From positions 1-59,602 of IMG/VR virus record IMGVR_UViG_3300044695_005052: 59,602 nucleotides of DNA, one strand, 5' to 3'. Of the stretch, positions 20,497-28,819 are shown piece after piece. The translations under genes and the position numbers were made by a program. How positions within the stretch are numbered: the first letter of the stretch is position 1; the number at the start of each line of letters is the position of its first letter. This DNA comes from a virus. The notes under the pieces are model-generated. The model saw only the letters and a program-made list of their open reading frames with translations. It was not told the DNA's origin and did no database searches.

Positions 20497-21741
20497 TCAT
20501 TTTGTTATTACCTCAAATCTAGGGCATGGTACAATAAATTTCCCACCATTATAAAGATAATTAGATTCTCTTTGGCAAAATTCATTAATGAAGTGCCAAG
20601 GTAAAACTAACATATAATCAGGTTTTTGCGCTCTAACATACTCTTCAGAGTATATAGGAATATTTGTTCCTACAGTTTTATGCCCATATTTTTGTGGTTG
20701 TCTTTCTGCTATTCCTTTAATTAAAGTATGATCTAATCCAAAATATTGAAGTAGAGTATTTCCTTTTGTCGAAGCACCATATGCCCAAACTGATTTACCA
20801 GCAGCAACTTCAGTTTTTATAAAGGATACCGTTTGCTCCTTTAACTTTAGCAATTTTTTGTACCAATTTAAATAAGTATCTGGATTTTTTAAGTCATACA
20901 ATTTTTCATTATTTAATGTAGCTTGAACCCTAAAATTACACACATCTCTATAGGGGGATGTACCAAATAATGTAGGATCAGCAATATTTTTTTGTATGTA
21001 AATTCTAAAACTTCCTCCGTTGATATCATTTAATTGACAATCAACAATCTTAAAATTAGTTTTATCTAATAAATATTTCATGGTTTCTAATGAGTAATAC
21101 TCCAAATGTTCATGACAAATATTATCAAATGCTAATTGATCTAACATCAAAGGAAGATAACTCATTTGCACAACCCACAAACCATTATCATCTAAAGACT
21201 TATAAATATCTTCACAAAATTTGATTGGATCAGGCAAATCGTAAAACATTGCTATCGAAGTTATAACTTTAGCTTGTTTATTTACTTTTTCTTCATATGC
21301 TTTATAAGTAAAATAATCGTTAATTATAATATTAGCATGATCATATGCTTTTTGGCAATTATTTTCTGCTGGATCAAATCCAACAGAAAAAATAAATTTT
21401 GGTACAGCGGATAATAATGTACCATCGTTACACCCAATATCAATCCAAACATCATCAGATTGTAATTTTACAAGACTTTGTATATTTCTTACTAATCCAT
21501 GAAGTTCATCTGTCATTGTTTTATTAGTTCCAGAATGATACCAATATCTTTTATACATTTTATCAAAATCAGCAGTATCTTCTAATTGAACTAATCCTGA
21601 TTTAGTAGATAAACAAAGACTCAGTGGAGTTTTTGCTGCTTCATCAGCATTAGACTCCATAGGTATAAAATCTGAAACATAAATATTCCCTAAAGAAAAT
21701 AGTTTTATTAAATCGTCATTTTTTTCTATTCTGCACTTCAT
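20497..21741 (-). CDS. Sugar C-methyltransferase-family protein
   Basis: 414 aa. The N-terminal region (1-60) corresponds to the zinc-binding domain of this family but has only a single early Cys. The SAM domain follows: WIDIGCNDGTLLSAVP, VGFDPAENN. IAMFYDLPDP and HEHLEYYS (the HEH pattern) and the C-terminal nucleotide-sugar-like domain with VWAYGASTKGNTLLQYFG match NDP-hexose C-3 methyltransferases. May methylate a GDP-linked deoxyhexose produced from GMD product. Overlaps the upstream GT by 26 nt. Confidence 0.8.
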   Translation of the reverse strand: MKCRIEKNDDLIKLFSLGNIYVSDFIPMESNADEAAKTPLSLCLSTKSGLVQLEDTADFDKMYKRYWYHSGTNKTMTDELHGLVRNIQSLVKLQSDDVWIDIGCNDGTLLSAVPKFIFSVGFDPAENNCQKAYDHANIIINDYFTYKAYEEKVNKQAKVITSIAMFYDLPDPIKFCEDIYKSLDDNGLWVVQMSYLPLMLDQLAFDNICHEHLEYYSLETMKYLLDKTNFKIVDCQLNDINGGSFRIYIQKNIADPTLFGTSPYRDVCNFRVQATLNNEKLYDLKNPDTYLNWYKKLLKLKEQTVSFIKTEVAAGKSVWAYGASTKGNTLLQYFGLDHTLIKGIAERQPQKYGHKTVGTNIPIYSEEYVRAQKPDYMLVLPWHFINEFCQRESNYLYNGGKFIVPCPRFEVITK

Positions 21742-22675
21742 AAATAATCCCTTCGTAGTTTTTTAAAAAATTATCCTCTGACCATTCATTTTGTAATTCT
21801 AATACATTAGAATTACCAGAGTCAATTGCATGTTGGATATTTGTATTTATTATAGACGGTAATTTAGTTTTTACATGGTTAAATTGATACGATTCAGAAA
21901 TAATAATAGGTTTACCTGCTGCTACAGCGTAGTCTATTGCAGAAGATGGACCCATACCAAAATTTTGAGAATATAAAAATATGTTTACATCATTTTCAGA
22001 CAAAAAATTTATTTGTTGTTGATCTGAAATATATTCGGATGTAATATACAACTGAATTTGAGTTTTCTCAAGAGTTTCTTTTGCCCATATTTTAAATTTA
22101 TCAAATTCATTTTTAGTGCCATCACTAGAAAAATGAGCTTTTGTTATGTGTAATCTAATTATTGCCTTCTCATATTGTTGTTTTACAATATTTATAAGCT
22201 GTGCAAAATTTTTATGAGGAAAATAAAAACCAAAAGATCCTATCGTTGGAATTTTATTTCTAGAAGAATTTTTTAATGCATAACCGAATAAAGGTCTAAC
22301 GGATGTAAACCATTTTGAATTAGTTTTCAAAGTTGGGTCTAACGCAATTCGAAAATCAAATCCATCTATTTTATACCCTAGATCAATTTCTTGTTGAACT
22401 ACATCATGGCATAATGCTAAATGTTGGATATTTGGATATTTCGTTTTTATATTTTTTGCCCAAGGCATCAAACCCTCTGTATAATTATAAATTATACAGT
22501 TTGGGTTGAAAGTTTTTATACTTTCATTCAAATCATCTAAAGAATTACATTCACAATATATGAAATTGTATTTTTTACTATTCTTTAAAATATTGAACAT
22601 TCTAACCCCATGAGCATAAATCCCACAAAGTTTACTTATTTTATGATTAATCAATAGTATTTTTATCATTTTCAA
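21716..22675 (-). CDS. Glycosyltransferase (GT-B, GT4-like)
   Basis: 319 aa. N-terminal Rossmann half starts MIKILLINHKISK; the C-terminal half has IPTIGSFGFYFPHKNFAQLI, and the donor-site region NIFLYSQNFGMGPSSAIDYAVAAGKPIIIS replaces the classic EGFGLPLLEAMAxGxPVI. Role: transfer of a sugar to the phage-specific glycan. Overlaps GMD by 29 nt. Confidence 0.75.
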   Translation of the reverse strand: MKMIKILLINHKISKLCGIYAHGVRMFNILKNSKKYNFIYCECNSLDDLNESIKTFNPNCIIYNYTEGLMPWAKNIKTKYPNIQHLALCHDVVQQEIDLGYKIDGFDFRIALDPTLKTNSKWFTSVRPLFGYALKNSSRNKIPTIGSFGFYFPHKNFAQLINIVKQQYEKAIIRLHITKAHFSSDGTKNEFDKFKIWAKETLEKTQIQLYITSEYISDQQQINFLSENDVNIFLYSQNFGMGPSSAIDYAVAAGKPIIISESYQFNHVKTKLPSIINTNIQHAIDSGNSNVLELQNEWSEDNFLKNYEGIIYEVQNRKK

Positions 22676-23693
22676 TCATATCCTTTACCATATCTTCAAA
22701 GGAAATTTGTGGTTCCCATCCTAAGTGGTTCTTTATTGCAGTGTAATCACCCCTTTGAATGCCTACTTCTGTTGGTCTGTAAAGATTTTTATTTATTCTT
22801 ATTGCTACATAAGCATCTGGAACATAAATTTCATATTTTTCATTTAAAGGATTTTGATCATCAATCCACTTTCCGTCAATAGATGCTGTTTGGAACGCAG
22901 CATGAACAAATTCTTTTATAGTCCTAGTTTTTCCACTTGCTAAAATAAATTCTTTTGGCGATTCTTGTTGGAGCATCATCCAAATCCCTCTAACCATATC
23001 TCTTGAGTCAGACCAATCTTTATGAGCGTAAACATTACCTAAATCAAATGAATGGGTGACTTCTCCAGTGCTTTCCAATTCAACTAATATTTTAGCTATA
23101 TTTTTAGTTATTTTTCTAGTAACAAATTCAATACCTCTTTTTGGCCCTTCATGATTAAATAAAGTACCATGAATTGCAAATAATCCGTAAGATCTTCTAT
23201 ACACATCAACTAAATGTCTAGCTGCTGTTTTAGAGACTCCATATGGGCTTACAGGAATGAATGGATGTTTTTCATCTTGTGGTGAATATAGGGTGTCACC
23301 AAATTCTTCGGATGATCCGGCTGAGTAGAATTTACAGCTAGGTGAAAATTTCCTAATTGCCTCCAAACATTTTAAAACACCCAATGTATTTACATTAAAT
23401 ACTTGTTCTGGGGTTCCCCAAGAGGTTCCAACAAAACTATTAGCAGCAAAATTTATAAAATAATCAGGGCGTATATCTTGCACTATATTATCTAAAGAAG
23501 TTTGATCAGTTATGTCTCCAGCTACTAAATTAAATTTTTTATTACTTTTGATCTCATTTATATTATCCGTGTTTGGATTTGATCCTCTTTTGTAAACTCC
23601 ATAAATGAAGCAATCATCCTGAGTATTTAATAAATACTCAGCTAAATTTGATCCATCTTGCCCCAATATACCAGTAATTATAATTTTTTTCAT
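22647..23693 (-). CDS. gmd: GDP-mannose 4,6-dehydratase
   Basis: 348 aa, the usual length. NAD(P) site TGILGQDG (7-14), substrate motif AGSSEEFG (catalytic Ser/Glu about 127-130), SPYGVSKTAARH (Y151, K155), then FNHEGPKRGIEFVTRKI and NVYAHKDWSDSRDMVRG characteristic of GMD. Converts GDP-mannose to GDP-4-keto-6-deoxymannose, precursor of GDP-fucose, rhamnose or perosamine. No reductase or aminotransferase follows, so the next step may rely on the host. Confidence 0.92.
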   Translation of the reverse strand: MKKIIITGILGQDGSNLAEYLLNTQDDCFIYGVYKRGSNPNTDNINEIKSNKKFNLVAGDITDQTSLDNIVQDIRPDYFINFAANSFVGTSWGTPEQVFNVNTLGVLKCLEAIRKFSPSCKFYSAGSSEEFGDTLYSPQDEKHPFIPVSPYGVSKTAARHLVDVYRRSYGLFAIHGTLFNHEGPKRGIEFVTRKITKNIAKILVELESTGEVTHSFDLGNVYAHKDWSDSRDMVRGIWMMLQQESPKEFILASGKTRTIKEFVHAAFQTASIDGKWIDDQNPLNEKYEIYVPDAYVAIRINKNLYRPTEVGIQRGDYTAIKNHLGWEPQISFEDMVKDMIENDKNTID

Positions 23694-23695
23694 AG

Positions 23696-24034
23696 TTATG
23701 TTTTTCTTTCTGTTATTCTTGAATCAGGAAAAAATTTTTCTTGCAACTCTTTCTTAGCAATAAATCTTTTTCCATTACAATCATCAACTTCTTTGGCCGA
23801 GATTAAATCATATCTTGCTTTTTCTACGGCATCAAATGTTTTTTCATTTGCTTCATATAACTTTTTATATTCTTCTGAGTTTATTATAGTATCAAATAAA
23901 GTTATTAATTGTAACTCTAAGTGATTTTTACATTGCTGCCAATTATGCAAATTTTTGGCATTTTTATTTTTTTTAACTTCTAAAATTGCTAAATAATCAA
24001 ATGCATAACATTCATCGACTAAAAGATTGATCAT
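23696..24034 (-). CDS. Hypothetical helical protein in the glycan cassette
   Basis: 112 aa, helical with Cys and Tyr: DECYAFDYLAILEVKKNK, then NHLELQLITLFDTIINSEEYKKL. It resembles short uncharacterised proteins that accompany glycosyltransferase genes in phages. Not an enzyme that I can recognise. ATGA-type overlap with upstream gene. Confidence 0.5.
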   Translation of the reverse strand: MINLLVDECYAFDYLAILEVKKNKNAKNLHNWQQCKNHLELQLITLFDTIINSEEYKKLYEANEKTFDAVEKARYDLISAKEVDDCNGKRFIAKKELQEKFFPDSRITERKT

Positions 24035-24771
24035 ACTAGTATCATATTTTTTTTGTTAGGGAAATCAGTCAACCTATTTACTTTGTCCACTTCTTGAATT
24101 ATTGATTTATTTGGTAACCCAACTGCTACCGCAAGCCCAAATGTACTGTTAGAAATAACTTTTTCACAACCTGAAATAATTTTTGCAACATCTAATGCAG
24201 AATTAGTATCAAAAAATTCTATTTTTGTGTTGAAAGTCCACTCAAACAAATCATGCTCTTTTCTGCTACCTAAGAAAACACCGTCTTCACTAATAATAGA
24301 TCTATTTGCAGCCAAAAAAGTATAAGCACCTTGATATCTTGGACTTCTAGTCACTGCAATTTTTTTTTCCAAATAAATTGGATCACCACAGTCTAACCAA
24401 GATTGATTAACATCGTAATCTGGTAATGAAAAAGATTCATGATAAGCGTTAAGTAAACAATGCTGTTTTTTTGGATTGTTTTGATTCATGAGTGTAAACC
24501 TCATTTTGTTTAAATTAAAATCAATATTTTCACCATTGTAAATTTTCACATCGTGAATATATGATTGATTTTTTAATAAGGGTAATAAAAAATCAAAACC
24601 GGAACGATTAAATTTTGTGGATCCCCCCCATATAGATAACTGCTGCTGACAATAAGGATCGTCTTTACCAGCTTCAATATCTAAATAAAGTGTCCCTCCT
24701 CCCAAAACTTTAATTACAGATAAAGAATATACTATATCTCCCAAATCCCCAGAGTGTTTGAATGTTTTCAT
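24031..24771 (-). CDS. Glycosyltransferase family 9-like protein
   Basis: 246 aa. FKHSGDLGDIVYSLSVIKVL is the N-terminal G-D-xGD-xxx-P pattern of heptosyltransferase-like GT-B enzymes, and the C-terminal part has VISNSTFGLAVAVGLPNKSII, matching the acceptor/donor loop of that family. The protein is shorter than full GT9 (about 350), so some regions are reduced. Possibly transfers a sugar or acts as a glycan-modifying partner. Confidence 0.65.
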   Translation of the reverse strand: MKTFKHSGDLGDIVYSLSVIKVLGGGTLYLDIEAGKDDPYCQQQLSIWGGSTKFNRSGFDFLLPLLKNQSYIHDVKIYNGENIDFNLNKMRFTLMNQNNPKKQHCLLNAYHESFSLPDYDVNQSWLDCGDPIYLEKKIAVTRSPRYQGAYTFLAANRSIISEDGVFLGSRKEHDLFEWTFNTKIEFFDTNSALDVAKIISGCEKVISNSTFGLAVAVGLPNKSIIQEVDKVNRLTDFPNKKNMILV

Positions 24772-25412
24772 CTATGCTCCCCTAATATATTATCACAGTA
24801 TCGAGCACCAAAAACTTCAACAAATTTTTGGTACATATTTCCATCAGAACTTTCTGATTTATCATACCAACCACCAAAACCAAGCCAAGTTTTAGTCTTC
24901 ATTACTAACTGCATACAATCAATATTAAATTTTATGGCAGGTGATCCTGTAAAAATCAAAAACTTCTTGTCTGCTTGTGATTTTTCTCTCCATAAAACAT
25001 AACCGTTTGTTTGCATCCCTCTCATTATGACAGGGAATATTAAAATTTCTGATGTTGGTTGTTGTTTAATTTCTCTTTTGCTTAATTTATCCAACTCTTC
25101 CAGACAAGTATCATAAAGAATATTATCTGGGTTAAAATGCACTATGTACTCACCTTTTGCCACTCGAATACCCATATCTCTAAGTGAATGACCCCAATCA
25201 TTATATCTTTTTTTAGTAATAGTTATTGTAGAGTTTGGAATGTTTACATCAGGTGTGGGTCTGCTTGTTGGGCCATCATGATAAATCAATACTTCAAAAT
25301 CTTTAAAGGTTTGATTCTTTAAACATTGCATACCTTGAATAAAAGATTCGTCAGAGATTACTCCATCATAATGAGGAACAATGATAGAAAACTTATACTT
25401 ATATTCACTCAT
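24768..25412 (-). CDS. Glycosyltransferase family 2-like protein
   Basis: 214 aa. FSIIVPHYDGVISDESF, then CLKNQTFKDFEVLIYHDGP, GHSLRDMGIRVAKGEYIVHFNPDNIL: the GT-A fold with a D-x-N metal motif in place of DxD. Usual GT2 length. The ATGA overlap shows operon coupling with the GT9-like gene. Confidence 0.75.
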   Translation of the reverse strand: MSEYKYKFSIIVPHYDGVISDESFIQGMQCLKNQTFKDFEVLIYHDGPTSRPTPDVNIPNSTITITKKRYNDWGHSLRDMGIRVAKGEYIVHFNPDNILYDTCLEELDKLSKREIKQQPTSEILIFPVIMRGMQTNGYVLWREKSQADKKFLIFTGSPAIKFNIDCMQLVMKTKTWLGFGGWYDKSESSDGNMYQKFVEVFGARYCDNILGEHR

Positions 25413-26572
25413 GATGCTATCTCAATTGGTTTCCTCAATAGTTGCTCATAGATCTTAAGTCTATTTATAGCAACTTTGTTAAGATCAAAATTTTCTTCTG
25501 TTAGCTTATGAAGTCTTCTACCCATCTCCTCTCGATGATCTCTTTCTTTAGCTATCTTAGTCAATATACGCACCCATTCAGTTTTAGGTGCATCATGATC
25601 TATTAGGTATCCAGTCTCTCCATTTATTATCCATTCATCATAGCACCCAACATTAGAAGCTACCAAAGGAATTTGATATCTTCCACATTCTGCTACCTTA
25701 ATCTCAGACTTGGAATCGTTAAACTCATTCATTTCTAATGGTGCTAATGCAACATCCATATTAGTAAAAAATGATCCATATCTATCTGTAGGTAATGCAT
25801 AATGAATTCCAAAATTATTGTCCCTCTTCATATTACCTAGGAACTTAGCTTTGTAATTCTTCCAAACAGATACTTGCCAATCGTCTTTCTTTGTGTCTGG
25901 TGGAGGATGCCCATAAAAATCCCATCTGCAATTCTGTGGGCCTACACGCTGATTAACCATTGCAGGGACACCAGCAAATACATGGAGATCCTGCTCATGG
26001 TGAATCCCTCCTGCCCAACCAAAACGGCAAATGTTCTTCTTCAACAGAACCCTTTGCATATTCCAGCAAGGAAGATTATAATCTATTGAATTCTTTATAA
26101 CTGCTAAGTATTTTGTACAGAATGGTTTTATTCTACTAGCAAACTTTTGTTGAGTTACTGAGACTAAATCTGAGTGATGATATATAAACTTAGTTATTTC
26201 TCCTAACCCTCGCTCTTGATAAACACCATACAATCTATGTCCTTTGTACAAATCAGTTAATAGATCATCTGTATCGTAGTGTACAAACTTGCCAAACTCT
26301 TTAGCCTTACCTACGATTCTAGCTGTATAGTTTCCACCGTAGTTACTAAGGTTACTAACCATTACTATATCAGCCCATTTCATATCCTCAAAAGGCCAAT
26401 TAGGTATCCATTGTCCTGAACTGGGATCAACTCCCAAGGGGTTAAAGTTCATTCTAACTTCTACCTTATCAGGATATAATTCAGCAAGTTTTTTATATGG
26501 AACTATGGCCCTGTAATAAGCACAACCGCCTTCATTAGCAGGGCAAACCAATATTTTTAATTTATCACTCAT
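25409..26572 (-). CDS. Glycosyltransferase (GT1/GT4, GT-B)
   Basis: 387 aa. N-terminal ILVCPANEGGCAYYRAIVPYKKL, VHYDTDDLL, and C-terminal RFGWAGGIHHEQDL, ALAPLEMNEFNDSKSEIKVAECGRYQIPLVAS with the E-x7-E pattern of retaining GT4 enzymes. The ATG directly follows the T-run of a terminator and has no ribosome site. It is the first gene of the glycan cassette, so either readthrough or a promoter within the hairpin region must supply mRNA. Confidence 0.8.
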   Translation of the reverse strand: MSDKLKILVCPANEGGCAYYRAIVPYKKLAELYPDKVEVRMNFNPLGVDPSSGQWIPNWPFEDMKWADIVMVSNLSNYGGNYTARIVGKAKEFGKFVHYDTDDLLTDLYKGHRLYGVYQERGLGEITKFIYHHSDLVSVTQQKFASRIKPFCTKYLAVIKNSIDYNLPCWNMQRVLLKKNICRFGWAGGIHHEQDLHVFAGVPAMVNQRVGPQNCRWDFYGHPPPDTKKDDWQVSVWKNYKAKFLGNMKRDNNFGIHYALPTDRYGSFFTNMDVALAPLEMNEFNDSKSEIKVAECGRYQIPLVASNVGCYDEWIINGETGYLIDHDAPKTEWVRILTKIAKERDHREEMGRRLHKLTEENFDLNKVAINRLKIYEQLLRKPIEIAS

Positions 26573-26611
26573 AAAAAAAATAAGAGCAGGGAGGGTAAAT
26601 CCCTGCTCTTA
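26573..26611 (-). terminator. Rho-independent terminator directly before a start codon
   Basis: TAAGAGCAGGGA (26581..26592) pairs with TCCCTGCTCTTA (26600..26611), then eight T on the minus strand, immediately followed by the ATG at 26572. It ends the lipoprotein transcript. Confidence 0.9.
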
Positions 26612-26630
26612 TAAAAGTCAGTTATTTAAA

Positions 26631-27254
26631 TCAATCATGCATTATTTCTTGATTTTTTTGCTTAACAATAACATCCTGAGATTCCTTAGGTGCCAAAGTG
26701 ACTGCCTTAGTCAAGTCAATCACAGCCTCACGCAAGTCATCAAAATCAGGCACCTTTCCGTCTTGGTTCGGACCTTCAACTCCGGGGACAATTCTCCTAA
26801 CAGCCGTTACAGTATGCTTGCGGAAGCGGCTGGATAGGAAGGGTAGAATGACGATCAGCAATTGCATCCACGGTGCTGATCCCGGAATCGTTGACCCAAA
26901 AACATTTGCAATTAAACTAATTACATTCGGTGAAAGTACCTCTTGTGTTGCATTAGCATCCAAAGTAACCACCATAGCACCTGCGGCATTTGTTAGATGA
27001 TCCTTTGTAGTAATAACAGGTTGAGTACCTCGCCGTTCAAACTCGCCCTTTAATGCATCCCCAACATCACCACCTAGAGTTTCTATTGGAATCACTACCG
27101 ATTGCTGATTTTTCAAGGATTCAGCAGTGACATTACTAGTTTCTGTAATAACAAGGGGTGCTACAGGTTGTTCAGTATGCCCACTTCCAAAAGTGAAGCC
27201 AGCACAACTAAACAGCCCAAAAGCAAGCAAGCCAACAATAACAAAGTTTTTCAT
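26631..27254 (-). CDS. Lipoprotein with a C-terminal transmembrane segment
   Basis: 207 aa. Signal peptide MKNFVIVGLLAFGLFSC with lipobox L-F-S-C (C17), then a beta-rich region; a hydrophobic segment IPGSAPWMQLLIVILPFLSS (about 125-145) precedes a basic C-terminus. SD AAGGAG. It should be lipid-anchored and possibly span the inner membrane. A spanin-like or envelope-modifying role is conceivable; no homologue known to me. It sits 3' of the SSB gene, which is unusual for lysis genes. Confidence 0.6.
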   Translation of the reverse strand: MKNFVIVGLLAFGLFSCAGFTFGSGHTEQPVAPLVITETSNVTAESLKNQQSVVIPIETLGGDVGDALKGEFERRGTQPVITTKDHLTNAAGAMVVTLDANATQEVLSPNVISLIANVFGSTIPGSAPWMQLLIVILPFLSSRFRKHTVTAVRRIVPGVEGPNQDGKVPDFDDLREAVIDLTKAVTLAPKESQDVIVKQKNQEIMHD

Positions 27255-27257
27255 TAA

Positions 27258-28007
27258 TCAACTCCTTAGTTTAGAAATATAATCTCCACCTTCTTCTTCA
27301 GATTCTTCGTTGGGAGCATCTTTTTCAGAGGGGGTCAACTTACCTCCAATGGCAAGTGTTTCAGCAATTCTCTTAACCTCATCATACTCTTCCAACTTGA
27401 CTAGACCATGGATATCGTGGAGTGTATCCATAACCTTTGCGATTTCAGCCTTTGTTCCCAAAGGTGAAGACTTTGGACGGGGCTGGGACTGATCATAGCG
27501 GGGCCATTGACCCTCCATATGCTTAACAATCTTGAAATCATGACCCTTCTCAATGTCAGTGATATCGCCAAAGTCTGAATCAATCATGGCCCCAACAATC
27601 TTCTGGAAGAGAATCATCCCGATGGAAAGAATCTTAACATCGTTAGTCTCTCGATCCAGAATATTCATGTAATATCTTGAACGAGGCTTGATTAGCCGTG
27701 CCAGAGCTTCATCTTCCTTCTTCGCAGTCTTCCAAAGACTGTAATAAAGATCACACAACGGGCAAGATTCGTTATGGATCTTGCGACAATGGACATTCTT
27801 TACTTGCCCATTTTCCATCGGAATTCTATGGATCTTAGTCTCAGCATAGAATTCTTTTTCTTCTGTCTTAGATGGTAGGATACGGATGGTATTGGATCCA
27901 TCCTTTACCTGATAAAACTTCTTGATGAAGTCATCTCCTCCTCCACCCTTGTTCTTGCCCATAAGTTCTTCGTGCTTCTTACGAAGCGCATTAAGATCAA
28001 TACCCAT
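27258..28007 (-). CDS. ssDNA-binding protein, gp32-like
   Basis: 249 aa. FYQVKDGSNTIRILPSK starts the OB-fold; the zinc ligands H73, C74, C82, C85 in HCRKIHNESCPLC match the gp32 zinc region. The middle contains the OB barrel, and the C-terminus is acidic (EESEEEGGDY), the interaction tail of SSBs. Partner of the UvsX-like recombinase and gp41-like helicase. GGAG lies before the start. Confidence 0.88.
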   Translation of the reverse strand: MGIDLNALRKKHEELMGKNKGGGGDDFIKKFYQVKDGSNTIRILPSKTEEKEFYAETKIHRIPMENGQVKNVHCRKIHNESCPLCDLYYSLWKTAKKEDEALARLIKPRSRYYMNILDRETNDVKILSIGMILFQKIVGAMIDSDFGDITDIEKGHDFKIVKHMEGQWPRYDQSQPRPKSSPLGTKAEIAKVMDTLHDIHGLVKLEEYDEVKRIAETLAIGGKLTPSEKDAPNEESEEEGGDYISKLRS

Positions 28008-28021
28008 ATTCAGTTCTCCTG

Positions 28022-28456
28022 TTATTTGTAAAGTTTAGTTTCTTCACGCTTGTTTGCGGACACCTGTTGCAGCATATCTTTCTTCTGCTCAAGTGCCCTA
28101 ACCAAACCCTTCAATAGCTCGTAACGGAACGATAGCTCATTGATTAAGTTTAGGTGTTCTTTGTTGGTTTCGTCAGCCAGTACAGCATCATCAAGATCTT
28201 TGGCAGTTAATTTAGAGGTATTCTCAATACGAACATTCTTACGGAGCGTTGCCATGTACTGACCATGGTCAGTTTCGGCATCAGATAGCTTTTTCTTAGC
28301 TAGTGCCATTAGCGCATGGTAGTACGAGTATGTGGACGCTTGTTTCGATAGTTCAGAGTCTACACTAACATCGTCAAACTTCAACACATTATCAGAAATA
28401 ATGTGGTAGTTTTCCCAAGTAAAGTTATCTAGTGATTTTTCTAAAGTTTGGCTCAT
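28022..28456 (-). CDS. Hypothetical protein, possibly recombination mediator (UvsY-like)
   Basis: 144 aa, helical. YSYYHALMALAKKKLSDAET and LINELSFRYELLKGLVRALEQKK give two long helices separated by an ordered region TSKLTAKDLDDAVLADETNK. Size and helix layout recall T4-like UvsY, and the position next to the SSB fits, but sequence identity cannot be judged. A -10-like TATACA lies 10 nt upstream of the ATG. Confidence 0.4.
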   Translation of the reverse strand: MSQTLEKSLDNFTWENYHIISDNVLKFDDVSVDSELSKQASTYSYYHALMALAKKKLSDAETDHGQYMATLRKNVRIENTSKLTAKDLDDAVLADETNKEHLNLINELSFRYELLKGLVRALEQKKDMLQQVSANKREETKLYK

Positions 28457-28498
28457 TGTAGTGCTTTGTATAGTACGGTCATGAATTTATAAGAGTAG

Positions 28499-28819
28499 TC
28501 AAGTAGATTTATTTTTATTTAAATTAGGATTTTTCAATAAAAAGTTAGCTTCTGTAAGAATATCTAGGTTTCCTAGTTGATCAACACTTAAATAATCTCC
28601 AGCCTCTCCAATTTTTTGTAAAATATTTGGATTAAACTGTCCAGAATCAAGCACCCCAAACTTAAAAGGTATTTTATAATAAAAAACACCATCTATGACA
28701 TTTGTAATTGTATAATTATTATAGTTTTCAAATCCCCAAATACCAGATCTTTGTACTGAAAATCTACTTCTTTTTGTTTGTCTTCTAACGAAAATTTCTC
28801 TAGGGTTAATATCACTCAT
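28499..28819 (-). CDS. Hypothetical protein
   Basis: 106 aa. Basic N-terminus IFVRRQTKRSRFSVQRSG, then beta-rich NYTITNVIDGVFYYKIP and a helical C-terminus. Overlaps the helicase gene by 8 nt. No family recognised. Position suggests a replication accessory. Confidence 0.45.
   Translation of the reverse strand: MSDINPREIFVRRQTKRSRFSVQRSGIWGFENYNNYTITNVIDGVFYYKIPFKFGVLDSGQFNPNILQKIGEAGDYLSVDQLGNLDILTEANFLLKNPNLNKNKST

Noticed and set aside
19212-26572. Prophage or transposon borders around the glycan cassette
   Set aside because: No integrase, transposase, flanking repeats or tRNA fragment seen at the edges.
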